A program made the translations under genes and the position numbers. From assembly GCA_016198685.1 (NCBI GenBank), contig JACQID010000007.1, forward strand, positions 1 to 64,000: a DNA stretch of 64,000 nt, read 5' to 3'. Each line of letters starts with the position of its first letter. Within the stretch, counting starts at the first letter, position 1. The notes under the pieces are model-generated. The model made no database searches. It saw only the letters and a list, made by a program, of their open reading frames with translations, and had not been told where the DNA came from. The DNA is from Candidatus Aenigmatarchaeota archaeon. GTDB lineage: Archaea; Aenigmatarchaeota; Aenigmatarchaeia; GW2011-AR5. This document shows, piece after piece, positions 32,307-40,716 of the stretch.

Positions 32307-33653
32307 ATGGATTACAATATGGGAGCCAAGGAATTCCTTGCGGAAGCGAGGGATGGTAATATTGACCATGAAGATTTCTCTGCAAAATTCAATGAAGAGC
32401 TCAAGAAGCTCAGAATATATGATTTTTTCCAGCATGAGCAGGGCATGCACGGCGAGGGATTGCCGGTGTCGGTAAAGGATAATATCTGCGTCAAGGGCAT
32501 GCAAACCACGGCAGGATCGCGCATACTGCAAGGCTACATGCCTGTTTTTGATGCGTCTGTCATAGAACGCATAAAGACCATAGGCTCGGTCATAGGAAAA
32601 ACCAACCAGGATGAGTTCGGTTTCGGAACGTTTTCCGCGAATTCTGCGTGGGGAATTCCCAAGAACCCGCTTGATCCGGAAAGAAGCTGCGGCGGCTCAT
32701 CTGGCGGCGCGGCAGGATTGACGGCTGCACTCAAGATGCCACATATTGCGCTGGGCCAGAGTACGGGAGGCTCGATATCCTGCCCGGCTGCGTTCTGCGA
32801 GGTAGTTGGCCTGACACCTACTTACGGTTTGGTTCCGCGATACGGCCTCATAGATTACGCTAACTCGATGGACAAGATAGGTCCAATAGCAAAAGATGTA
32901 TGGAGCGCGGCATGGATGCTTTCTATTATAGCCGGTTATGATGAAAGGGATTCAACATCGCTTGACGTTCCCAGGAAAGATTACACGAAGACAAAAGGCA
33001 TAAAGGGCATGAAACTTGCAGTGCCGAAAGAATATTTCATAAATGTCGACAAAAGCGTTGAGAAAGATACATGGGCGGCAATAAAGAAGCTGGAATCTTT
33101 GGGCGCAACATACGAAGAAGTGTCTCTTCCGAACACGCAGAACGCACTTTATGCTTATTACATAATCGCCGCTTGCGAGGCATCAACAAACCTTGCGCGA
33201 TTCTGCGGGATGCGTTATGGGATGGAAGAGGACATAAAGGGAAATTTCAATGAATACTTCTCATCTGTGAGAACAAAAGGATTCGGCGAGGAAGCCAAGC
33301 GCAGGATAATGCTGGGCACATTTGCAAGGATGTCGGGATACAGGGAAGCTTATTATCACAAAGCCATGCGCGTAAGGACGCTTGTAATAAACGAATTCAA
33401 ATCGATCTTCGGCAAGTACGACGCGATAGCTGCACCCACGATGCCCATACGGCCGCCCAAGTTCACGGATATCAAGAAACTGAAGCCGATGGAAGTCTAC
33501 CAGATGGATATACTTACCGTGCCGGCGAATCTTGCAGGCATACCGACAATATCGGTGCCATGTGGAAAGATGACTGGTCTGCATGTAGTCGGCAATCATC
33601 TTGAGGAAGAGAAAATAATATCTATAGCTTCGGCTTACGAGGGAGCGAGATGA
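32307..33653 (+). CDS. gatA: Glutamyl/aspartyl-tRNA amidotransferase subunit A
   Basis: A 448-residue amidase of the GatCAB complex that releases ammonia from glutamine or asparagine. The catalytic triad is visible: Lys57 in VSVKDN, the cis-Ser132 in CGGSSGG, and Ser156 in STGGSI. The C-terminal region TVPANLAGIPTISVPCG is usual. Its end overlaps the next gene, the metallo-beta-lactamase-fold protein, by four bases, so the operon is tightly translated. Confidence 0.95.
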   Translation: MDYNMGAKEFLAEARDGNIDHEDFSAKFNEELKKLRIYDFFQHEQGMHGEGLPVSVKDNICVKGMQTTAGSRILQGYMPVFDASVIERIKTIGSVIGKTNQDEFGFGTFSANSAWGIPKNPLDPERSCGGSSGGAAGLTAALKMPHIALGQSTGGSISCPAAFCEVVGLTPTYGLVPRYGLIDYANSMDKIGPIAKDVWSAAWMLSIIAGYDERDSTSLDVPRKDYTKTKGIKGMKLAVPKEYFINVDKSVEKDTWAAIKKLESLGATYEEVSLPNTQNALYAYYIIAACEASTNLARFCGMRYGMEEDIKGNFNEYFSSVRTKGFGEEAKRRIMLGTFARMSGYREAYYHKAMRVRTLVINEFKSIFGKYDAIAAPTMPIRPPKFTDIKKLKPMEVYQMDILTVPANLAGIPTISVPCGKMTGLHVVGNHLEEEKIISIASAYEGAR

Positions 33654-34378
33654 AGGTCACAATGCTTGGCACAGGCACAACTATCAACAAAAGAGCAGGA
33701 GCCTCCTTGCACGTGCAGACTGACAGGAGCATCATATTTGACATAGGCCCAAGAAGCGCCTGGAACATGGAACTTGCGGGAATTGAGAGAAATGCAGCAG
33801 ATGCGATATTCATCTCGCACGGCCATGCCGACCATTATTCGGACATCCTGTTGTTCTTTTTTGATGCCGTTACGTCAGGCAGGGACGAATCATTGGATAT
33901 ATATTGCCCTCCCGGACTGGGAAAGCCGCTCGGCGCTATCAAATCTTTTCCGATAATTGACAAAGCGGAGTTTACTTCATCGATAAGGGAAATAACCAAT
34001 AAAAAAATAACTTTGGGCAGCACGGATATAACCGCAAAAGAAGTCGTGCATGATCCGGCGATACACTCGAACGCCTACAGGATCGAGCATGAAGGAAAAA
34101 GCATTGTTTACTCAGGCGACAGCATCAAGTGCAAAGAGCTTATCGAAATATCAAAAGGCGCGGATCTTGTGATATTTGAGGCCGCGCACGTGAAACCACA
34201 TCCGAAGCACATGACGCCGCAAGAAGCAGGAGAAGCTGCACAGGAAGCGGGGGCAAAGAAGCTTGTGCTGACGCACCTCTATCCGGATAGCGACGAAGCT
34301 GATATTGTAAGTATGGCAAAGAAGAAATTTTCCGGCGATATTATCAAGGCCGAAGACCTCATGGAGATCGAAATTTAA
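33650..34378 (+). CDS. Metallo-beta-lactamase-fold hydrolase (RNase Z-like), inside the gat operon
   Basis: 242 residues with the MBL core. GTGTTINKRAGASL starts it, HGHADH (about 58-63) binds two zinc ions, and a later His, a GD strand (VYSGDS) and LTHLYP supply the other ligands. It resembles short RNase Z/ElaC-like enzymes that trim tRNA 3' ends, but it lacks the exosite arm I would expect. Overlaps gatA by four bases and the acetyltransferase by one. A tRNA-related role is suggested only by context. Confidence 0.82.
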   Translation: MKVTMLGTGTTINKRAGASLHVQTDRSIIFDIGPRSAWNMELAGIERNAADAIFISHGHADHYSDILLFFFDAVTSGRDESLDIYCPPGLGKPLGAIKSFPIIDKAEFTSSIREITNKKITLGSTDITAKEVVHDPAIHSNAYRIEHEGKSIVYSGDSIKCKELIEISKGADLVIFEAAHVKPHPKHMTPQEAGEAAQEAGAKKLVLTHLYPDSDEADIVSMAKKKFSGDIIKAEDLMEIEI

Positions 34379-34926
34379 TGTTCAGGGAAGGAAGAATACT
34401 GGAAAGAATGGAGAAAAATGGCGAGAGGGTCGTCATAAGATTCTTGAAGAAGAGTGACTCTGCAATGCTGCTGAAATACATACATGGCCTTGTGGACGAA
34501 AGGGCAAAAATTATGATGAACAGGAAGCCCAGCATCAAGGAGGAACGGGAATATGTCAGTGACTGCATCAGCAAATGCCGGCGAGGCAGGAACGTGCACA
34601 TAGTTGCTGAATGCGGCAAGAATATAATAGCAAGCATGCAGCTGCGGGGCGGGGAAGGCGTTGAGCACAAATGCGGAGAATTGTCCATGGGCGTTGCTTT
34701 CCCTTACAGGAAGCAAGGCATCGCGTCAAGGATGTTCATGCTATTGCAAGTTCACGCAAAAGAGAATGGGTTTGATACTATCATCTCTTCATACTATTCA
34801 AACAATGCGGCTTCAAGCAATTTTCACGAAAGATTCGGATTCAAGATAGTAGGGCAAGTGCCTAATTCAATAGATTATTACGGAAAGCGCTTGGGGAAAG
34901 TAGTTGTTTACAGGGTGTTGAGATGA
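34378..34926 (+). CDS. GNAT-family acetyltransferase, inside the gat operon
   Basis: 182 residues. VIRFLKKSDSAMLLKYIHGL is the N-terminal strand/helix. AECGKNIIASMQLRGG, then GVAFPYRKQGIASRMFMLLQVHA (about 105-128) is the acetyl-CoA loop, with FHERFGFKIVGQVPN at the end. Its stop overlaps the gatB start by four bases. Whether it acetylates a tRNA, a protein such as a ribosomal subunit, or a small molecule is unknown. Its place between the MBL protein and gatB is unusual. Confidence 0.82.
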   Translation: MFREGRILERMEKNGERVVIRFLKKSDSAMLLKYIHGLVDERAKIMMNRKPSIKEEREYVSDCISKCRRGRNVHIVAECGKNIIASMQLRGGEGVEHKCGELSMGVAFPYRKQGIASRMFMLLQVHAKENGFDTIISSYYSNNAASSNFHERFGFKIVGQVPNSIDYYGKRLGKVVVYRVLR

Positions 34927-36287
34927 GAATCGGGCTTGAAGTACACGTGCAATTGAGAACGCGAACAAAACTATTCTGCGGCTGCCCCAATACGCACGAA
35001 GAAAAGCCTAACATGCTCACGTGTGAATACTGCTTGGGCATGCCGGGGAGCAAGCCTGTGCTGAATACTGCGGCAGTGGATGCCGCAATAAAGATAGGCT
35101 TAGCATTGAACTGTGCATTTCCAAAAGAAATGTTCTTCTCAAGAAAGAGCTATTTCTATCCTGACATGGGCAAGAATTTCCAGATAACGCAGTACGAAGC
35201 GCCCGTGGCATCCAAGGGGATTATCGAGGCGGGAGGCAAGAAAGCCGGCATCACCCGCGTGCAGATGGAAGAGGATCCTGCAAGGATCGTCCATGAGAAA
35301 ACGCATATACTCGTTGATTACAACCGCTCCGGCGTGCCGCTGTGCGAGATCGTGACAGAGCCGGATTTCGGGTCGCCGAAAGAGGCGCGCGTGTTCCTGC
35401 AGCATCTGGCAAGCGTACTTGAATATCTTGGCGTAATGGATCCGTCTATGGAAGGCTCGATGCGAGTAGATGCCAATGTGTCTACGGAAAGCAATCGTGT
35501 CGAGATAAAAAACATCACGGGATTCAAGGAAGTTGAACGGGCGCTTAACTATGAAATAATACGGCAGAGGAATGTCATAAGGCGCGGCCATGAAATAAAG
35601 CGAGAAACGCGCGGATGGGATGCCGATGCCGGCGTCACAAGAAGCCAGCGAAGCAAGGAAGAGGAAGATGATTACGGCTACATTTTTGAGATAGACCTGC
35701 CCCGAATAACGCTTCCCAAAGCTAAGATAGACAGCATCAGGCAAACTTTGCCTGAGCTTGCCGGGCAAAAGATGAAACGTTATGCGAAGATGGGCGTCAA
35801 AGAGGAATTGGCAAAGGCGATCACATCTGAAATAGACCTTGCTCAGGCGTTCGAGAAAGTCGCTGAAAATGTCGAGCCGGCTCTTGCTGCCAAGTGGTTT
35901 GCAGGAGAAATAAAGAAGACGCTGAACTACAATGATTTGCGGATGAAAGACACAGGAATAACTACGCAGCATGTAAGCAAGCTTTTGATCATGGTTAGAG
36001 ACGGCAAGTTGACAGACAGAGCCGCTGAAATGATATTCCGTGGTATGGTGGAGAGGCCGCAGGATCCAGAAAAGCTTGCTGCAGGCATGCAGGCGATAGG
36101 AAGCGAAGGCGAGATAGAATCCCTGGCAAAAGAAGCGATAAATGAGAATCCAAAAGCCATCGAAGATTACAACGCCGGAAAGAAAGAATCGTTCAATTTC
36201 CTGGTGGGCCAGGTGATGAAGAAGACTAAAGGAAGGGCGAAGCCGGATGCGGTAAAGGCCGTGATGGAGAAGCTTCTTGGAAAATAA
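34923..36287 (+). CDS. gatB: Glutamyl/aspartyl-tRNA amidotransferase subunit B
   Basis: 454 residues. It binds the mischarged tRNA and performs kinase and transamidation steps. The N-terminal GLEVHVQL begins the catalytic cradle, with Cys pairs CGCP and CEYCLG coordinating zinc and KSYFYPDMGKNFQITQYE lining the pocket. The C-terminal helical YqeY-like tail (about 310-454) binds the tRNA elbow. GatB, not GatE, is present, so this is the GatCAB route. Confidence 0.95.
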   Translation: MRIGLEVHVQLRTRTKLFCGCPNTHEEKPNMLTCEYCLGMPGSKPVLNTAAVDAAIKIGLALNCAFPKEMFFSRKSYFYPDMGKNFQITQYEAPVASKGIIEAGGKKAGITRVQMEEDPARIVHEKTHILVDYNRSGVPLCEIVTEPDFGSPKEARVFLQHLASVLEYLGVMDPSMEGSMRVDANVSTESNRVEIKNITGFKEVERALNYEIIRQRNVIRRGHEIKRETRGWDADAGVTRSQRSKEEEDDYGYIFEIDLPRITLPKAKIDSIRQTLPELAGQKMKRYAKMGVKEELAKAITSEIDLAQAFEKVAENVEPALAAKWFAGEIKKTLNYNDLRMKDTGITTQHVSKLLIMVRDGKLTDRAAEMIFRGMVERPQDPEKLAAGMQAIGSEGEIESLAKEAINENPKAIEDYNAGKKESFNFLVGQVMKKTKGRAKPDAVKAVMEKLLGK

Positions 36288-36319
36288 TGGGTTTTTAAGA
36301 TTTCTGCAATTAAGAAATC

Positions 36320-36871
36320 ATGGACCTAGACCGTTCTTTATTCGTTCCGTTAAGCGGGCGTTTTATAAGAAGACCGCCACGAGCAGAAAAAATAATGAGA
36401 GACGCGGAGAATCACGGCATTCCAGTGTTCTTGGACCCGAGCGATGGGGATCCACTTGAATTTTACAATAGCGTTGCGCTGTGGTTTTATGCCAGGGGGA
36501 CACTAAGAGATTTTGCTTACGACAACCATTCATTGATGCTTTTTCAAGGACAAAATTACAGGGATTCGTGCAACATGATAGAGGGCACGTTTTCTGCAGG
36601 GCAACGCCGCGTTCCTGTCATATTCATTCCCGGAATGCATACTGACAGATATGTAGGAACAGATGTTATAGAAGATGCCAGAGTGTATTATAAGAATACG
36701 TTCAAAAGAACGCCGCCACTCACCGTGAAAATACGTCCTGCCGCGCCCTATGAGCAGCCGGGACTGTACCTTACCGACGGGCCACACAGAAAAATACTTG
36801 TGCCGCCTTCAGGGCTTTCTGAAGCGGCAAAAAGAATGGCATATCTTGCAGGCGCGTCTGATATTTTTTAG
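36320..36871 (+). CDS. Hypothetical protein
   Basis: 183 residues, soluble, Pro/Arg-rich. It starts MDLDRSLFVPLSGRF and contains IPVFLDPSDGD and the strand-turn segment VPVIFIPGMHTDRY, with no catalytic motif I recognise. It follows gatB by 32 bp and ends 67 bp before tRNA-Arg. It could belong to the end of the gat transcript, but the wider gap suggests its own promoter. Confidence 0.5.
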   Translation: MDLDRSLFVPLSGRFIRRPPRAEKIMRDAENHGIPVFLDPSDGDPLEFYNSVALWFYARGTLRDFAYDNHSLMLFQGQNYRDSCNMIEGTFSAGQRRVPVIFIPGMHTDRYVGTDVIEDARVYYKNTFKRTPPLTVKIRPAAPYEQPGLYLTDGPHRKILVPPSGLSEAAKRMAYLAGASDIF

Positions 36872-36938
36872 GCTCATGGATATGGCATAGCAGTGCCATG
36901 CAGGAGCTTATAACTTTTGCCTGCAAATATGCTTGCAC

Positions 36939-37039
36939 GGGCCCGTGGCTCAGCTTGGATAGAGCGCTTGGCTTCGGTCATAAGGAAGAAACCAATGAAA
37001 AGTCCATAGAGGTCGGGGGTTCGAATCCCTCCGGGTCCG
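36939..37039 (+). tRNA. tRNA-Arg (TCG) with two 13-nt introns spliced in order
   Basis: Mature parts: acceptor GGGCCCG/CGGGTCC, D stem GCTC/GAGC, anticodon stem CTTGG/CCAAG, loop CTTCGGA, variable AGGTC, T stem GGGGG/CCCTC. Intron 1 (36978-36990) is at 37/38, with central helix CTTC/GAAG and bulges GGT and AAA. Intron 2 (36995-37007) lies between 41 and 42 in the anticodon stem. Its BHB uses central helix GGAC/GTCC, bulges CAA and ATA, outer helix CTTC/GAGG. GGAC exists only once intron 1 has been joined out (36976-77 plus 36991-92). Mature length 75 nt. Confidence 0.92.
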
Positions 37040-37080
37040 CTTCGATAAAGCCTTATAAAGAATTCTGAAATACGCTGTCC

Positions 37081-37452
37081 ATGCAAGGAAAAAACCGCGG
37101 CTATGCTGTAGTCCATCATCAAGACGTGCATGTGGACAGGGGCGAATTGAGCAGGCTCATAGAGGGAGTCTTGTACAATGGAGGTTCTATTTCATTTCCC
37201 GAGCAGGGACATTGCGTTGTGGGAATACCCGTGGACAAGATAGGAAAGCAACGGGGGCCGCTTGTGACAATTTCGATGCAGGAATTGGACGGCTACGTAA
37301 CATTCAGGTACAAAATTGGTGTAGTAAAACATTCGCAAATATATCGTGAGGCGCTCCGGTCTTTTGAGGGTGCATTGAGGGATGGAAGCGATGTTGTATA
37401 TGCGATGCATAACGAGGATTCTGCGAGAATGCCGCTCATAATAGAGTTCTGA
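37081..37452 (+). CDS. Hypothetical protein
   Basis: 123 residues, soluble, mixed strand and helix: YAVVHHQDVHVDRGELSRLIEGVLYNGG, then GHCVVGIPVDKIGKQRG, ending in RMPLIIEF. The His and Asp cluster near the N-terminus may bind metal, but no family is recognised. It begins 41 bp after tRNA-Arg and ends four bases from the convergent NikR-like gene. Confidence 0.45.
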   Translation: MQGKNRGYAVVHHQDVHVDRGELSRLIEGVLYNGGSISFPEQGHCVVGIPVDKIGKQRGPLVTISMQELDGYVTFRYKIGVVKHSQIYREALRSFEGALRDGSDVVYAMHNEDSARMPLIIEF

Positions 37453-37456
37453 AGCG

Positions 37457-37843
37457 TCATGCAACGACGAGTTTTACGTTCTCAACTTTCTTTATAGCGC
37501 GTACTTTCCCGTAGAACTCCTTGATTCTGGCAGCATCGCCGTTCAGAACGAAGATTTCCATGCACTTGCCTTTGCTCAAGTTTGCATGCACTTGCGTGTT
37601 GATTACTCCCTCATATGCATGCTTTGCCTTTGTGACGGCATCTTCGCCTTTCTGGTTGTGCATGACTAGCATGACGCATTCTATTATGCCCTCCATGGAG
37701 TTCTTCTCATGGTAATCATCCAAGAGCAATTTCATTGCGGCTCTTATAGTCTCCGAGCGTCCTGAAAACCCCAGTTCCTTCTGTGCAGAATCCATCGTGT
37801 GCAGAAGTTCCTCGTTCAATGACATGGAAATGATTTTCGGCAT
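37457..37843 (-). CDS. nikR: NikR-family metal-responsive regulator
   Basis: 128 residues from the ATG at 37843 (MPKIISMSLNEELL, the ribbon-helix-helix start); 14 extra codons upstream are unlikely. The N-terminal RHH (residues 1-45, SLNEELLHTMDSAQKELGFSGRSETIRAAM) binds DNA. The C-terminal ACT-like domain has His residues (QVHANLSKGKCMEIFVL) that bind nickel in NikR. The divergent genes encode a small membrane protein and a ZIP transporter, with an inverted repeat between them. Nickel or zinc homeostasis is the likely role. Confidence 0.85.
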   Translation of the reverse strand: MPKIISMSLNEELLHTMDSAQKELGFSGRSETIRAAMKLLLDDYHEKNSMEGIIECVMLVMHNQKGEDAVTKAKHAYEGVINTQVHANLSKGKCMEIFVLNGDAARIKEFYGKVRAIKKVENVKLVVA

Positions 37844-37873
37844 TATTAACCCCCTTTTAAGCTGTAGCATAGT

Positions 37874-37906
37874 TATTATTAACAATAAAGTTAAATATTA
37901 ATAATA
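37874..37906. promoter_or_regulatory. Inverted repeat, candidate NikR operator
   Basis: Perfect 9-bp arms TATTATTAA (37874-37882) and TTAATAATA (37898-37906) are separated by 15 bp. The spacing is close to NikR sites (two half-sites with a spacer near 16). It lies 30 bp from the regulator's start and 14 bp from the small membrane gene's start, so it could control both directions. The arms are AT-rich, which weakens the evidence. Confidence 0.5.
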
Positions 37907-37919
37907 TCCAAGATACAGC

Positions 37920-38093
37920 ATGAAAGGCGCATCTATGCTGAATATCGGGGTCACGCTCGCGATGACCGGAATAGGGATATTCTTCATAATCAAGGGTGTT
38001 GCCGGCGAGAACGTGGCTCCAGCGCTTCTGGCGTTTGCGGGCATACTGATGATAGTCGAGCAGGTATTGGATATGACTCATGCGCACGGCTGA
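37920..38093 (+). CDS. Small two-helix membrane protein, co-transcribed with the ZIP transporter
   Basis: 57 residues, ATG at 37920 to TGA at 38091. Two hydrophobic helices (about 7-24 and 31-49) are joined by a short KGVAGENVAP loop, and it ends MTHAHG with two His that could bind metal. The ZIP gene starts nine bases after its stop, so the two are one operon under the candidate NikR operator. It may be an accessory subunit or metal relay. Confidence 0.65.
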   Translation: MKGASMLNIGVTLAMTGIGIFFIIKGVAGENVAPALLAFAGILMIVEQVLDMTHAHG

Positions 38094-38102
38094 GGGGATG
38101 AC

Positions 38103-38840
38103 ATGGACGTTCTTTATGATATACTTGCATCGGTATTGGCGGTAAGCCTGCTTTCTTTTGCCGGATTAGTCACGCTTTCAATAAAAAAAATCATCCTTGA
38201 AAGAATGCTTTTTATCCTTGTAAGCTTTGCGACAGGAACACTCCTTGCAGCGGCATTCCTTGACCTGATACCGGAAGCCATGGACTATCAAGCAGCGAAT
38301 GTAATGGTCTTTCCTCTTCTGGGAATAATGACGTTTTTCTTGCTGGAAAAGTCGATACATTGGCATCATCACCATACCAAGAAAGAAGTCCATGCGTTTA
38401 CTTATCTCAATCTTATAGGCGACGGATTCCATAATTTTATAGACGGCATAGTGATAGCCGCAAGCTTCCTGCATTCGCCGGCTCTGGGCGTCACAACAAC
38501 CATAGCCATAATATTCCATGAGATCCCGCAGGAAATAGGCGACTTCTCGTTGCTGATACACGGCGGCTTTAGCCGGACAAAGGCATTATTCTTCAATTTC
38601 CTTTCCGCTCTTACGGCTGTCTTGGGAGGCATATTAGGCTACTTCTTCATATCGTCATTGGAAGCGGCTTTGCCCTATCTGCTTGCCTATACTGCAGGCC
38701 ATTTCATATACATAGCTACCGTAGATCTGCTTCCTGAGCTTGTAGCGCAGAAGAGCCCAAAAGTTTCCGTACTTCAAATTGCCGCAATCACTACCGGCAT
38801 GGCAATAATATGGCTCGTCATAACGTTCTTGCCGGAGTAG
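38103..38840 (+). CDS. ZIP-family divalent metal transporter
   Basis: 245 residues with eight membrane helices. Histidine-rich WHHHHT lies in the loop after the third helix. The two metal-site helices are clear: HNFIDGIVIAASF (about 119) and HEIPQEIGDFSLL (about 142), the typical HNxxDG and HExPxExGD of ZIP proteins. It takes up zinc, nickel or a related metal into the cell. Likely controlled by the divergent NikR-family protein. Confidence 0.92.
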   Translation: MDVLYDILASVLAVSLLSFAGLVTLSIKKIILERMLFILVSFATGTLLAAAFLDLIPEAMDYQAANVMVFPLLGIMTFFLLEKSIHWHHHHTKKEVHAFTYLNLIGDGFHNFIDGIVIAASFLHSPALGVTTTIAIIFHEIPQEIGDFSLLIHGGFSRTKALFFNFLSALTAVLGGILGYFFISSLEAALPYLLAYTAGHFIYIATVDLLPELVAQKSPKVSVLQIAAITTGMAIIWLVITFLPE

Positions 38841-38889
38841 GCGACAGTTGGGAATTTCTTAAAAAGATATGCTTCTATAGTTCTTAGAC

Positions 38890-38976
38890 GCTCCTGTCGT
38901 CTAGCCCGGCCATTGATAGCCGAAAGGATAGTGGCTTCTCAAGCCATTGACACGGGTTCAAATCCCGTCAGGAGCA
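38890..38976 (+). tRNA. tRNA-Glu (CTC) with a 12-nt intron in the D loop
   Basis: Acceptor GCTCCTG/CAGGAGC, anticodon stem GTGGC/GCCAT with loop TTCTCAA (anticodon CTC), T stem CGGGT-type with loop TTCAAAT, discriminator A. The D region is too long unless 38913-38924 is removed. That segment is framed by a BHB: central helix CGGC/GCCG, bulges CAT and AAA, loop TGATA, partial outer helix AGCC/GGAT. Splicing leaves a normal 11-nt D loop and a 75-nt tRNA. D-loop introns are uncommon. Confidence 0.88.
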
Positions 38977-39005
38977 TCTGTGAGAGTTGAACCGAAAGTA
39001 ATTTA

Positions 39006-39941
39006 TTATGTGAAATAATGCCTAAGTTCTATCAGGGCAAAGACGATGTAAAGGAAAAACAGCAGGAAGCTGTCGTTTGATGTTATTTTCTTGCCGTCTT
39101 GGAGAAGCGTGACCACGAGAAGCGCAGAAAATACCATGAAGAGCATGCTCGTTGCAAATGCGGAGAAAGCGGTTTCTACCGGGGCTATGATTGCAACTAT
39201 TCCCATCGACAAAGTGCAGTCAGCAGCGACATTGCCAAGTACATTACCAAGTGCAATGTCTTTATGCTTCGCAAGAACCGCCTTTAAAGAAAAAGCCATC
39301 TCAGGCATTGTCGTGCCGAATGCCACGAGAAACATTCCTATTACGACAGAAGGTATAAGCAGTTCGTGAGATATGCCTACTACAGATTCCACTACAAAAT
39401 GGGCTGAAACGAAAAGCACAGCAAGGCATGCAATGAAAAACATCATGCTCTTTAACGCGGATATTACGTCTTTCGAATCGTGCTTGGAGAATATCTTCTC
39501 CTTCTTTATGAGCTGAGACATATAGAAAAGAAAAGCGACTACAAGTATTATGCCGTCATCCCTTGAGAGTTGACCATCAAGCATAAACAATACTGGCAGT
39601 GCTGTCACCGCAAGAAACGCATTATTATTCCTGGTTATACTGGAGTTTACCATTATTTTCTTGCCTGCAAGGGCAATTATGCCTATCACTAGCGTAAGAT
39701 CCGCTATATTAGAACCTATTAATGTGCCTATGCCTATCGCTGACGACCCTGCTATTGCTGAATTAATTCCTATGAACAATTCCGGCATGATAGAGATGAC
39801 GCCTGCTATGACAAAAGTCACAAAAAATTCAGAGAGCCGCAAATGCTTTGCAATGTCTATTATGTATTTGGTCGCATAGCCTGCGCTTTTGATAACAATG
39901 ACGATTGAAATGAAAAACAGGGTCGCATTCTCGAAAATCAT
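39006..39941 (-). CDS. Cation/Ca2+ exchanger family (CaCA) membrane protein
   Basis: 311 residues with ten helices in two homologous halves. The two alpha-repeats are clear: SIMPELFIGINSAIAGSSAIGIGTLIGSN (about 50-78) and GTTMPEMAFSLKAVLAKHKDIALGNVLGN (about 210-238), each with the acidic residue (E) that binds cation. It exchanges Na+ or H+ for Ca2+ at the membrane. Convergent with the tRNA-Glu gene. Confidence 0.9.
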   Translation of the reverse strand: MIFENATLFFISIVIVIKSAGYATKYIIDIAKHLRLSEFFVTFVIAGVISIMPELFIGINSAIAGSSAIGIGTLIGSNIADLTLVIGIIALAGKKIMVNSSITRNNNAFLAVTALPVLFMLDGQLSRDDGIILVVAFLFYMSQLIKKEKIFSKHDSKDVISALKSMMFFIACLAVLFVSAHFVVESVVGISHELLIPSVVIGMFLVAFGTTMPEMAFSLKAVLAKHKDIALGNVLGNVAADCTLSMGIVAIIAPVETAFSAFATSMLFMVFSALLVVTLLQDGKKITSNDSFLLFFLYIVFALIELRHYFT

Positions 39942-40060
39942 TATTAAATTTAGCCGTCCCGTATAAATAGTATTTTTTAAGCCCGCCTGTTTTCTGAAGT
40001 TGTTGGCAGCACTAATAATCTATTAAACGCTAGCGCCTAACTCTTTGCTACAGTGATGAA

Positions 40061-40615
40061 ATGAACATGCCTTACAAGACGCCCTTATTTATATCAACGC
40101 TTTTTTTCGGCGCGGCGCTCCTTTATCTGCTAGGAGGGATAGCTCTTGCTGCAGTTTACGCCATATTATGGATAGATAAAATAGTTCTGGGCATGCTGGG
40201 CCCGATACGTTATCTGGGCGTTGAGTTTACTACGCTGGCTACCATAATTTTAGGCATATCATATGGGCCGCTTCCCGCATTTCTTTTCAGCATAATAGTC
40301 ATCCCGCTTCTGCACTCATCAAAATACCTGTTCCTGCCTCTGCCGCAGCCTGAATGGCCATTCTTCATTCCTCATCCGAATAACATAGTTGACGCTATAG
40401 GTGCGCTATGCGCAGGAATTTTATGGGTTATTGGAATAAAGGAACTTCTGATACTCACTGCCATCGTGGTCATAATCAAGGACGCCGGCTACGGCATATC
40501 AGAAAAGATGATGTTTGGAAAGCCTGTGGATTATTTCAGCGCTGCCATGTATCTTATCTTCAACTGCCTTCTGATTTTCCAGTTCGGGCCGTCTATAGCT
40601 TCGCTGGCGGCATGA
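40061..40615 (+). CDS. Multi-helix membrane protein, function unknown
   Basis: 184 residues with five or six hydrophobic segments and few charged residues. The loop PQPEWPFFIPHPNNIVDAIGA (about 97-117) sits between helices and could face outside. There is no transport signature I recognise. A TATA-like element and a leaderless start are plausible. It has no obvious operon partner; the methyltransferase gene starts about 100 bp downstream with its own TATA-like box near 40690. Confidence 0.5.
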   Translation: MNMPYKTPLFISTLFFGAALLYLLGGIALAAVYAILWIDKIVLGMLGPIRYLGVEFTTLATIILGISYGPLPAFLFSIIVIPLLHSSKYLFLPLPQPEWPFFIPHPNNIVDAIGALCAGILWVIGIKELLILTAIVVIIKDAGYGISEKMMFGKPVDYFSAAMYLIFNCLLIFQFGPSIASLAA

Positions 40616-40716
40616 TCAGGGATGGCGCAAGCTAACAGCGTTGTGGCCATACTCCGAAAAGCTTCTTCCTCTAAATGCCAGCGGCATACTTATAAAAATT
40701 GTTGCCATGACAATTC

